Assembly (NCBI GenBank): GCA_009792885.1
Contig: WMCF01000003.1
Span: 17,198,297-17,262,296, forward strand
Length of the DNA: 64,000 nt
Source of the DNA: Eremophila alpestris peregrina
Taxonomy: Eukaryota > Chordata > Aves > Passeriformes > Alaudidae
Direction: 5' to 3'
Shown here: in pieces, positions 46,851-59,200 of the stretch
Numbering within the stretch: position 1 is the stretch's first letter
Layout: each line of letters begins with the position of its first letter
Notes under the pieces: generated by a model
What the model was told of the DNA's origin: nothing
What the model saw: the letters and a program-made list of their open reading frames with translations, nothing else
The model's database searches: none
Program-made: the position numbers and the translations under genes

Positions 46851-49800
46851 GATTCAGCCTCTCTGAAATCTAGCTGTAAGCCTGCCAAGTAGGTAACTTA
46901 AAGAGCCTCTGTTGTGCTGAATTGGCTGTCAAAAGGCTACTCTAACTTGATCCTAGTTTGGTCACCTAACCTTTAGCTGTGGTCACATCTGCCTCAAGAA
47001 GTAGGCTGGCCCAGCAGAGTGAAGCAGCTGATGTTGAGAAGCTGAACACTGTTAAGTGTTCTGGGGCTTTGTTTGGAGTAGCTTTGGTTGGGGTTTCTGC
47101 AACTGCCACTGCTCCACCGTGGAAGCAGTTGGTTAGAAGCAACCATGCTCCATGGCTGGAAACAATTCAAGGAACAGCTGTTTCCTCATCCCCACTGTCA
47201 GTCCTTTTTGCTGGGTCATACTAAACTTTGTCCCTTTCAGATGACGGTAGCATGTGACTGCCCTGCCACCATCCCCTGTAAAAAGCAGCAAGCATGGAGC
47301 AAAGCCCCTTTTCTGGTCCAGTAGCAAAGCTGAGTGGCCCTGTTCATTTATCATAGTGTTTCCTAGCCAAGTCCACACCCCTAACATGCAGTTCAGTCAG
47401 TGGTTGGAAGGGCGGGCTTGCTTGTGCAGCTGTAGCAGGACACAAGCCCAGCTGCACAGACCACATCTTTGGGATATGGAATCACCTGTGCAAAGTCAGT
47501 ATACAGAAGTACAACTGGGCCCTCAGCTGCAAAGTTGTACCAGCTCACAGTAACTGGATGATATCATATCTGTATTTGAGAACAATTACCATCAGATGGA
47601 GCCTTTTCATTTCCTGCCTTGTAACCAGTCTGGGTTGGGCAAGACCATCCTGCTCTCAGCATCTGTAGGAAGCACTGACCAGATCAGGAACCTATGAGAG
47701 GGTAAAGGCCCATGAACTGGGCTTTACAGTAAAGAAACACTCCACTCAAGTTTCCCAAAACTCCTGTACTAAAGGAGTGCCAGAACCATCATTTTATCCT
47801 GGAATCTGCTTGGAGCATTCAGGTGTACAGTTGTGTAATCAGAGATGCTACTTCCCCTGGGGTCCTGCCAGCTCAGCAGGGGAGCACACAGATGGGTTCT
47901 AATGACGCCCATGCTGCACAGCACGTTAAGAGGGCTCAGTGAGATGGCCCTGGCACAGAGCAAGTCTGGGACTCTGCATTCCCAGTGCCTTCTGCCAGCA
48001 GGCATGGTCTGCACATGCACACAGAGATGAGTGCTGCTGCTCTCTGGGTGTGGCCTCTTGCAGCAGTTCCTAATGCAGCACTCTCACCTGTGTCTGTGTC
48101 TTTACTGGAAAGGGTTGCAATGGTGCTGAGCATCCTAGGAAGGAAGCAGCTTTCAAGTCCCTTGAGCAACACTAAGCAATTCTCTTTCTGCCTTCAAAGT
48201 AAGCTCCCAGCAGCACCCTCTTAGGCATGTTATAAAGTTTTCCAGCTGTCTTGTTTCTTAACAGATACTGCTCTTTTGCATCTAAAGCTTTTGGCTATTT
48301 ATGGAGGGATTGTAGCTCTGCCACCTTCATCCTGATGGGCCATCAGCTTTGTTTAACCTCACACTGGTGCATGTGCAAGAAAACTCTACTCCTCTTGAAC
48401 AGAAGTATTTGTAGTTTAAAATGTGGGTTGGTAAAACTGTTCAACCAGTCACAAAATGTTCTGCCCAGAGGATGGAGTGAGCTGCAGCAGGAGCACAGTG
48501 CTTTTAAGAGGGATAAGACACTCGGGTTGTGGTGTGAGCTCCACAAGAGTTCACTGAGGACTTGGTTGTGCAGCCAGTCCCTCCCTTTACATCCCTGCTA
48601 GTGAGTGGCCTGAGCTCACTGAACACACTTCATGAGGGTGGCTCTGGTTTCTGAAAGGAAGCCTCAGAAGTGCCCTGCAATGCAAGACTGTGCAGGGAGA
48701 TCCCCTCCACAAGTCCCATGAAAACCTGAGTAGAGCCTGTAGGCTTTTCTCGCCAATGCATTTTCTCTCCTTCCATTTTTCTAGAGACTTTGGATAAGAG
48801 GGACTTACTCAAATACAGATACCAGAAAAGGTAGGCCCTAGTAAAAACCCTCTCTGACCTTCAGGGCTCCACACTCATTTCTGCTGTTCTCTCACCACCT
48901 TCAGGCCTAAGCAATGTGCTTACTGTTCCAAGAGACCTTGTTCTCAGGAACTCTTCTTGCTCACCAATGCTCCAGTGTTATGTGTGGTGACCTCCTAACC
49001 TTTCTTTGTATTTCATGTACCCATTAATCTGTACAGAAGACAATAGAGCAGGAAAACTCTCCTCTTGGGAGCAATGTCAAAACTTTACAGTGTGAATATA
49101 TTCCATCAGAAATAGCTGCTGCAAGAGCAATCAAGATGAATCCCAGCAAATACTCAAAAATAGTTTCTTCCCTCTCCGAGTATATGTTCAAAACCCCCAA
49201 ATCTTTCTTCCATTAACAGCCAACTTCTGTTTCCCCATGGGGAGACTGAGCTGTTAATTCCTTACAACCATAGTTCCCCTCATACCTCTAGCTTTAGTGT
49301 TCCTCTGCAGAGCCTTTTTCTCACACAAAACGGAGTGGGTGCTGCTCACAGCATATTCTGTGCTGGCCCTTCTTTCCACAGACAGTGCTTATGAGACATG
49401 GGGGTTTCCTGCTCTCCTTAAAGAGAGCAGGAAGTAAGCTTTGCTGTTCCCATTCCCTCTACTACCCTTTGAAAACCAAGGGACCTAATTCCTGGTTGCT
49501 TTGCTTTTCAATTTGAGAAAATACTCCACAATTTGTCTTGATTGGTTACATTAATTTTTGACATTTTATGTTGCATGCACAATGATAAATGCAACACAAC
49601 TTTCAAAAGCATTTGCATTGCCTTAGTTAATAATGCATACTGCAACTAAGCATCTGTCCAGAAAACAGAAGTGTAGTTAACCCCAGTGCACCATCTTAAT
49701 AATACATCTGATAATTAACTCAGTTGCAACATACTTTATACTTATCTTGCTAGTAAACATCTGTGGTTCAAACATCTTCAGATAGTAACCTACAAAGATC

Positions 49801-52800
49801 ATGAAAACCCTTAAAGCAGAATTAATTTCAAAATTTAAATTAGAATTTAGACTCTTCAGTGCTCCTAACTCCAGTAATTCCTGTTCTGCAAGAACAAGAC
49901 CAGCAGTAATTATGTCCAGTTACCGTGGGAAACACAAACTAAGAATTGTGGTTGAAAGGCATCTTACATAACTGAAGATAGTTTCATCTCTTTGTTCCTT
50001 TCAGGGAAAATTCATAAAACAAAAGAAAATCATTTCCTTTCTGTTGTTTCCAGGAAGCAAGTGCACACACATGTCCCTGCAAACCCATTCACCCAACTAC
50101 TGCTTTTGCAGCCAACACTTCTAATTAAGCCTGCAAAAGCACTAAAAAAGGAGAGGGCAAGCAGGGCAAGAAGAGAGGCAATTTGGCTTCAGTGACAAAC
50201 CGCAAGCAGTTCACAGGCAGCAGCTAAAGTATATTAAATCATCTCTTCCATTAGGCAGCAACAGCAGGACCCTAAGGCAGTTTAAAAGGAACTGCAACAC
50301 TCTTCCTGTCTGCTACAGTATCAAAACACAGTATTTATTTGCCTCAGCTTCTCAGCAAGGACTGAACTCGTAGGAAACTTCAGAAAGGCCAGCCCTGTGC
50401 TCCAAGCCAGGTTGCAGCATCCCTCATCCAGCAGACCCCATTTCCTTGGTCCCTCTGGTTCCCTGAAGTGCTGCCCACCTGGCTCTCCACAGTGGCCAAA
50501 CTGCCAGTGCCTGCCATCAACACCACTCGCTCAGAAGCCACAGTCTCACCCTCACTCTGTTCCGTGTCCCCTGCTGCTGTCAGTCATCTCTCAACCCTGA
50601 TTAATAAACCTCTCTACACATAAACCCCTTTAGGTTCCCCGTGAGGTTCTTAGACATAACAGGTAGAAAATCTTCAATTTTAACTTGAAATTTCTAAAGC
50701 AGGGAGCAGATTTGCTTCTGAGTCTTCTGTGGTGGTATTGGTCTCATCTTTCTGTTGGCCCCAATTTATTGCAGTACATGCAGTACATTTCTTCTCTATT
50801 ATCCTAATGAATACTGAAACTAAGAGGTTATAAAAAGTCTATTTACTAGTCACAAATTCACACTGGTATTTTTGCATTTTTAAGTTTAAGAGGGACCAAT
50901 TCTAACAGGACTAGAAAATAACACATTTGTTATGAGAAAGGGAGAATTCAAACCCAGCTATGTGCATAATCTCACGGTATAGAAGCTTATAGAAGCTGCT
51001 TTCAGAAAAGTTATAATCTAGCAGTGGAGAATGCAGCTTTGGTCCCCAAACCATCAGTCACTAATGGCTGCTTGCACACATTATATGTACTACATATACT
51101 GTCAGCTGAATCCAGCAGTCAACACCAACCCAAAGAACTTTCTAGACAGAGATTCTGGGCTGAGGGCTGAGACATGCTTGACTCAACTGCTTAACACACT
51201 TTACAAATCAGTGTAATACTTCAAAAATGGAAGCCAAGGCACAACATATATAAACCTTTTCAGGTAATGTCTGAAAATATAATCAAGATCACCTGCCTTT
51301 TCTTGCTGAAACAACTTCTTTCCTATCTGTTGTTATGGTAGCTGTGAAGCACTCTGATGCCTTTCTGATAAGTCATCATCTGCACATTGCCACCACACAT
51401 ATGCACCTGCTTCTCTCCAGTGCCGCTGAAAAATTGCCTTTTAAGCAGAAAGATTTAACCAGCTTTTCAAGATGTTAGAAATCAGTATGTTTCAGAATCT
51501 CTGGTATTCTTGAAATTAGAATTTCTGTAATGCTTCAATTAAAACATCTCCTACATAAGGACTTTCACATATATCTCTATATAACTATGTATCTATATAG
51601 ATATCACTTGTATAATTTTTTTGTTTGAGTTATATCCAACAAAAAGTTAAAAAGCTGAATGCATTTTAATTTTGGCTTAGAGATAACTACCTAGCTGCCA
51701 TTCTACTTCAGCTTTTTCTTTCTCACATTATACCGTTGATTTTGAAAGCCCTCGTAGCAATTTTTTATTTATTTTGGCATTAGCATGATTTCATTGTTGA
51801 TGTACCTGCACTACAAACAAATACATTTTATGACGTAATATATGTACTGTGACTGACATAATATATATGTCAACATTGCTTTGCCATGGAAGAGTGCCCA
51901 GCTGAAGTAGAGGATGGGGATGAAACCTGGATGACAAAAAGCAGACAGTTCTATCACTTGTCCAAATCACTCTCTGGCAGGCAAAGACATATTTGTTGGT
52001 GTCAAATTATATTACAGCCATCAGCAATCATTAAATGCAAGGACAATGCCACAATACATGGCATTACAGTGACTGACAATGTCAGTTGACAAATGAAACA
52101 CAAAAATGATGAGAGACCACCAAAATTGAATTATATTAGTATTTAAACCTAACTGGGCTGTTATGCTGAAAGCAAAAATATGGACAACAGTCTGTAGGAC
52201 CAGGTGGGGAAGCCAGAGTTCTGCAGTGTTAAAGCCCAGGCTCCCAAAGCAAGAGGGGCATTTGTAAATGTCTCAGCACAGTCACAGCAGACACCTGGCA
52301 TAAATGCAAAGCAGTACTAACTTAATGATGGTGTTTATTTCTACAAACGAATTCTTGTTGACATGAAAAGCTAGCAAGGGTTGTCTTGTCTTCCAGAACA
52401 TAACCAAAGGTCCAATTCCCAAGGGACACAGACAGGATACCTTGGCCAAGTTCAGCTTGTGCAACTTCACCTGCAAGGCACTTGGGCAGGAGAACAAATG
52501 AACAGGAAAACCAGTTCAGGGGGTGAAAGTGGGGGAGGGCAGGGAATGAAGGACAAAGCAGTTTTTCTTGTGCAAGTAACTCCACCTTAGAGCCTGTTCC
52601 TACCCTGACAACAGCTACATGTTGCAGCCATGCTGTTCCACCATCTGTCCCCTGGCTGCAAGTCTCAGGTGCAACATGGACCTGGTACACATTTAAGCCA
52701 AGAATGGCCCTACAGGGTTTGATAGGGAGTCTGAGTAAAAGTGTCTACCTTCATATGAAGCTTACATAAACCTGCTTCACAGAATGAAAGGGAAACCCAC

Positions 52801-54600
52801 ATCTCTATCTGAAGATGAAACTTCATGCTGAATTGGCATATGTGCCCATAATGGAAATAAATCTATCTAAAAAGAGCAATCGACAAGTCCAGGCTTGTTT
52901 TGTGGTGCTTTGAGTAAGGAATTCAGGTTGTCACTGGGGCACACATCTTTGCACACTAGCTAATTCATATGATTGTTATTTTACTCGATGTTTTCCATAG
53001 CATTTCTTAATTGAAAGAGGTGCAGATGCTACTCAATCTTTCAATAATCAATCTGACATAATTTTTCTGGCAAGAGATTTACATCAGTCAACTTCAATCT
53101 AAATCAGAACGTGCTTTCGTTGTTTCACATCTCAGACCAATTGAATTCATTATCCTACCAAGTAAGTGTAGCAATTTTAACTACTAAAATATTAACATTA
53201 CACTGAACTTCGGTTGATCCAAGGAACACATTTTCATCTTGACCGAATGCAACTTCATGGTAATTTCAGTGTAACACACATAATTATGATCTTCTAGAAA
53301 TTTCCTGAAAAACAGTCTCCTTCTATTTTGGCCCTTGTCAATACAGGAGACTTTTTCACACAGGAGTTGCATTACTGTCTCATGGTGCCATTATGAAACT
53401 CACAGTTTATGCTTTTGCATAGATCCAGCAATGTTGCTGTGAACTTCTGACAGGTTTTTCAAAAACTCAGTCTGGGTAGGTGCTACCTATAACACAAAGC
53501 ATCTCTGCTAATATTTCAGGAATAGAACTCTCACAGGTTTCTACTGACAGTCCCACCCCAAACACAACATGCTCCCATGTTGCTTTAGGGATTTCTTTTT
53601 CCCCAGGATTTCCATTTCCTTCATGTAAATCTTCTGTAGAGCTTTCTGTCCACAGACATCTCTTAGGGCTCTTTTGTTTATTGAATCCTAATGTGTTAAC
53701 ACTGAATAGCATTGGGCTCTGCTGACATCTATCCCTTTTAAATAGCTAAGCCATTTAATAACCATATTCTATACTGTGTACTCACAGCAGCAAACAGTAC
53801 CAGAAAAAATAAGCGCTATTCTGTACAGGAAACAGGAGGGAACTTAAACCTTAGGTCTTTTTTTTTTTTTCATTCTGGAAAACAAAGACCCCAAATACAC
53901 CTCTCAGCCTTCTCCAGAAAGAGTAACACCAAGCCTGCTGCAGTTCAAGCACCACATAAAATTTTGCTTTGTAGAGAAACATCATAGAAGGTTCAGGTCC
54001 AGGATAATCTATCAAGAATGGACTCTGATACTGACAGGTTGCTAAGTGACTAAGACCACATATATATTAAAAATGTTTAGACAGCATTTTCCTTTTGATT
54101 GAGTAGCAGTTCTTGCTTTGACAAGGAAAAAAATCAGACAAGTTGTTGAAACAGATGCCAAAGATTTTATACAAGGAATGTCATGGCTGCTTTCTCTTTG
54201 TGCATTAACATGGTAGTAAAGCTACATGCATAAACAGCACACAGGGCACAGCCTACAAACCAAGAACACATTGCTCACTCATTAGAAAAATAAAGAATAC
54301 TTTGAAGCACAGAATTATGCTAGATGTACAGAATGTCTTTTAAGAGAGGATTTCTACCTACCCATGCCCTTACTTGGACAAGTGCCAGTTTATGGCAGAC
54401 TTTTGCTTACAAAAACATAAGACAGTCCGCAGTAAACTTGGCCAGTACCGAAGGTGTCCTGGAACATCTTCTAAGTCTACTTCCTTGTGTAGGCTGGATG
54501 TAGTTGTGAAGGGACAAACACTCTGTGAGCATGTTCTTTCAGAGACAAAGTGAGAACTGCTTGCTGCAAGGAAAGCCAATACGCTTGTTCAGAAGATAAA
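46851..54600. other. Spacer between convergent DCAF4 and ZFYVE1
   Basis: No gene, CpG island or transposable element recognised. Open frames of up to 122 codons between 47.0 and 48.6 kb and at 52.3-52.7 kb overlap on both strands and show no domains. A short TA-rich tract lies near 51568-51606. Part of the right end could be distal ZFYVE1 3' UTR, since an AATAAA on the minus strand occurs near 53677. Confidence 0.5.
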
Positions 54601-56039
54601 GTTCTTTATAGCAGTTAATTTAATAATACAGTCTTAAAACAGGGTGTTGGGCACTCATCTACACAACAGCACATGTAATAAGCTGGGGAAGAAATACCAC
54701 AGTTCCAGGACACTGCATTGAACTCCAGCCACTCCAAGAGGAGGCAACTCTCATGTGGTGAAAGAATTCTTGTCTACATAAGCCAAGAAGGGAGAATTTT
54801 AGGCAGTTTAATCCACAATGGTCTCTTACTTCTTATAAGTGGAATCACAAATCCACAGTACATGACAGTATAAGTTAGGTTAAGTGGTGCTTTTCATAAT
54901 AAAATCAGTGAATTCATTGCAGTCCTTTCATAAAAGGATAAGTCCAGTGAGTGCCAGTTGCTAGGAGCAAAGGAGAAAGGTTCCCATTTTCCAGGTTGAT
55001 TTGTAAGTTCATATTATTAGAAGAAAGTAAGTCAAATCTGTGCAGTTTATATGCAACCATATCTGAGAACACAGAGGCTTCAGAGACTACAGGATCACTT
55101 AAGAACTGGGGGAAAAAGAAAGTCATCACAACCCAAACAACTCAAACCTCATATCTCAGAATTGCCTACAAAACTTGTTCTCTTCTGCTCTGGACAAAAC
55201 TTTTAATTGCAATGATCTTGCAAAGAAACTCGAAGAAAACCTGAGTACATGAAAACATTGTCAGGGAGAAAAAAAGCCCTGCTACCTTTTGATCTGGTAT
55301 TGAAGTTGAAATGGCAAAATCAGAATGCTTTGCCTCATGCCATAGGAGTTGCTTGACCTTTCAGAACTCTACCGGTCTCTGCCAGGGAGTCTGCCTTAAC
55401 TTGATACCTCTTGCACTGCAAGACCATTGCTCATATCACAGTTCAAACAAACTTGCTAATAAATGTGGGATTAATTTTCCATGGCCAGGAGGGCAGTACC
55501 TCCAGATGCAGAGTTGGTCGAACTACCAGGTGTAATTCATATATCAACACTGGAGATTCCTGGCAGCACAGAGTCCAAACCTTCCTCACACGACATCACG
55601 ATCAGCAAGATATTCCAAAAGAAGAATTAGAAGGCCATAATTCTGATCCAATACAGTAAGGAACACCATCATCCATCATTTGAACTAGGAATACTCAAAG
55701 CTTCATTATTCAACCATATTCTTAATATACTATATTATATATAGTTGATATATATATAGTTCCTTTTTTTTTTTAAGTTGGAATAAAATACAATGGATTT
55801 TGGTTTGCTCATTTACAAGGGAGCTCCCTCCCTTTCCCAGTTAATTTGAAATTAAAACCCAGAGGCTGAATGTAAGCTCATTCCCAGCGTTCCAAGATGG
55901 ATATAACACAAGAGGAGGCCAGAAACTGGAAACATGCACTCTGGCTGCAACAGGTTAGAAGGTGAAAGGGAGACCAGATATTTTCATTTGTAACCCTGAG
56001 AACATAAGGAATTGCAAAGATCTGTAGGGCAGCCCGGGG
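54601..56039 (-). other. ZFYVE1: ZFYVE1 3' UTR (extent uncertain)
   Basis: The region beyond the ZFYVE1 stop codon has no canonical AATAAA on the minus strand for more than 2 kb. Variant ATTAAA signals occur (minus strand) near 55202, 54809 and 54617, and a canonical one near 53677. The trailer therefore ends at one of these. An AT-rich simple tract lies at 55725-55760. Confidence 0.4.
55725..55760. repeat. TA-rich simple repeat
   Basis: Runs of TATA units, including TTGATATATATATAGTT, in the presumed ZFYVE1 trailer. Confidence 0.85.
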
Positions 56040-56272
56040 TTAAAGGTCCCCAGGCTTTTTATTGCAGTTGAAGCACACGCGGACTGGGTGATCCCACCCG
56101 CGAGAGGGAACCGCTCTGCGGTCGTGCGAGCACTCGTCACAGAAGCCCTGGCCACAGGCCCGGCAGTGGTGCTTGGAGAGCTTGATACTGAACTCCTTCC
56201 GGCAGTTGTGGCAGTGCAGGATCTCATGATCTGGCACCCAGTATGCAGGTCGGGCAGCATCTTTTACCAGAC
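56040..56272 (-). CDS. ZFYVE1: ZFYVE1 last coding exon: second FYVE finger and stop
   Basis: Acceptor CTTAG|GT; reads LVKDAARPAYWVPDHEILHC then NCRKEFSIKLSKHHCRACGQ, CDECSHDRRAVPSRGWDHP and RVCFNCNKKPGDL, TAA at 56042-56040. All eight zinc ligands (CHNC, CRAC, CDEC, CFNC) and the WVPD, KHHCR and RVC motifs of a FYVE domain are present. Confidence 0.97.
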
Positions 56273-59200
56273 CTAAGGAGGAAGTGAGGTGGGGAGGTGA
56301 GAAAGAGGGAGAACAAAATAATCCATGAATATGAGCATGTCAAGGATGTACTCCAGTGGAGGCACTCACACACAGCAAGTCACACCGCAGCCATTAAGGG
56401 GGAGGTGACCTACTGACAGAATCCAGCAGTGCAGTGAGCAGCCATTTAGGGCATTCTACATTCTCCCACATTCTGCCTCTCTTCAAAGAGTAAACAGTGT
56501 CTCTTTTAATAGCATTATCTTGCTTTGCTCAGACTCTTTCAGAGATCAAGACACTTGCTTTTCCCTACCTTCAGTTTCAGCTGTGGTCAAAAAAACCACC
56601 AAGTCACCAAACCAAATATTCAGAAATGCATGTACTGTCTGAACTGAGAAAGGGATTTATTCTGCCTTCATTGAGTCAGAGAGCAAACACCCACAAAGGT
56701 GAAGGCTGGACATGCTGTAAGCAAAGCAGCTGAACAGTGATCTGCACAATCACTAAAAGTCAGGTCTAACAACAAAAGATTCAAATGTGAAATGTTTGCT
56801 GACATATCTAAACTGCCACCCAGCACATGAAGGAGCAGCAGAGGTTCCCTGCACTAAGCTCACCATTAAAGATCAGACTACTAGTTTCTTCCTCATCATT
56901 ACCAACCTAGATAGCTTCAAATTCTCAGCCCTCCCCTCAGAAGTACCAAGAAGTACCAGCAGTATCCATGAAAACACTTAAAAGGCACTCAGCATCTCTG
57001 GAAGAAAACCAGACCTGATAAAATGCCGCCTAATTGGCCAATCTTTAGGGAACCCCAAATGGCAGGTCACTGCAGTGAATCCATCAGGGGAGCATGAATT
57101 ATTCACAGCTCAGTGCACAGTTTTGCATAATAAGGTGGAAAGAGAAAGTGTGATCTGCAGAAACAACTTGCTGAAAACCAAGAGGAAACATCAAGCAGAA
57201 GAGGTCCAGAGGGCCGCAGAACTCTCAGCCAACAGAGGTATCATAGCAGAGGTACCAGCCTGTCACACAAACTCCTGAAGTTTAATTACAAGTTTTGCTC
57301 TTTGAAAACAAAAATGCCTTTAGACAAAAAAAAACAAAAAAAAAAAAAAAAATAAAACCATCAGAACAAAACAGAACTCACCTAAGGGAATGTCCATGGC
57401 TGTCACCACCGCACCAAGTGTGTTTTGCACAGCTTCCCCCACCTTCCTGGCAATAAGTGTCCCCCCTTCCTCATCTGAAGGCAGTTCAGCCACATCTGCA
57501 CAACACAAGAGTGAAGGGTTCAACACCTAAGTCCACCACCCTTTCTGCCAAGTTTCAGTTAATTTACATTAACCAAACCAGCAGCAAGCCCAAAAGGCAG
57601 GTTGGAATCTCTCTTCAGCCTTTATGTTCCCCATCCACAATCTTGGATTGCTGAGTGTTCATTTCAGCAATAATGGACAAAATACACAGTCTGCTGTAAC
57701 ATAAGCACCCCTGCTCCGATGTTAGCACCAGATCAGCAGTTGCTAGGAAAACAAAGTAAAGATACAATTGGAAAATAATTTTGTCACCAGTTCAGGTATC
57801 TGGTAGGGTCATCTTTCTTCCAAAAGGCATTGAGCTCTTCAGCTTCCTTACCAAAAACTGTTTGGAAACCCAGTGTGAACAACACTGTCTACACCCACTG
57901 GGAACGGCTGTGATCCAGAAATCAGGGACAAAGACTTCCAGCTAGTGCCCAGGGATAGTTCTGTCACAATCAGCTCCAGATTACCTAACTGGATGCCCCT
58001 GTTGTCATAGCAGTTGTCACACACGCGCACTGGTGCCGGTCCCCAGCCCCGCTCAGGCACAGGGCGGGTCTTGGAAGAGCAGCCATCACAGAAGCCCTCC
58101 CCACAGGCCCGGCAGTGATGCTTCGTGTCGTTATCTTTGAACGGCGTGTTGCACTTCTTACAACTCTAATCAGAACAACACAGAAGGAAGAACTGTTAGT
58201 TTGATCTTCCTGATGTGAAAAATGGAGAGGAGAAGCCCAGGATGGCAAGTTTCAGATTGAAATTGTGAAAAATACAGTTATACATAAGACTTGGGTGCTA
58301 TCGGCCCCATAACTTTATCCCAGGGAAGTGATTTAGAACAGTAGGTGTATAGTGGTTAAGTCAATATATTGCTATGATCCCTTTGTTCACAAATAAACAG
58401 CCACATCATGCAGGGCTGAATGATGGATATTTGACCTTTGTGTGGGGTAAGGATTCAGAAGGCACTTTTCATTGAAGAACAATGTCTTTCTGGCAAGACA
58501 TGTGGAATCCTTTCCTAGTTGAACTGTTTGGGTGAGCTCTTTGCATCTGGTATGAAACCACAATTTAATCTCTGCACCCATAAAATAGTACTATGAACTG
58601 CAGTAGCCAGGTTTAAGATGTTGATTCTTCGCTTTGAAAAACAAGTTCATGCAAGCCAGGATTTTCTATGATATTGCTGGGAGAGTAGCTCACAAAGAGC
58701 AGGGAGAAACCGTCCCTTTATCAGGGCTGGGCCAAGTCTCTCTTCATCATCTCTCTGGCTAAGTCAAGAATGGGAAGAGGAGAGAGCACTTCAGTTTTCT
58801 CAAAGTTGCAGGAGTAGGGATTGCTGCAGTAAAACAAGAAGCATTTAGAATCTGCTAAGTACTTGACTACTTACAGAGTAAGGAAAATGCATTTTAGCTA
58901 GGCAAAGCCTTTCTCTCTAGCAGCAGCTATTTACCAGAATCTGAGAGTTGGGTCTCCAGTAAGCTGGGGCAATCTGGTCAGTGAGCCAGGAGGTCACAGC
59001 TTTTGTGGGTCCCAGGCTAAGTTCAGATACTGACTGAGCCATGAAATTCATGCCGTCCAACAAACGCTGGGCTGCATTGTTGTTGTCTTTCAGAAATCCA
59101 TCAGTCTGGAATGAAACATATTCATTTGAGAATAAAAACAGGGAGACCTTTTTTTTTTAGATGCAGATGGCTCTGCAACCCATTACTCCCATTAAACTGG

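Noticed and set aside
47000..48620. Cluster of 60-116-codon frames downstream of DCAF4, considered as an extra gene
   Set aside because: Frames alternate strands, lack splice structure, CpG promoter and any recognised similarity.
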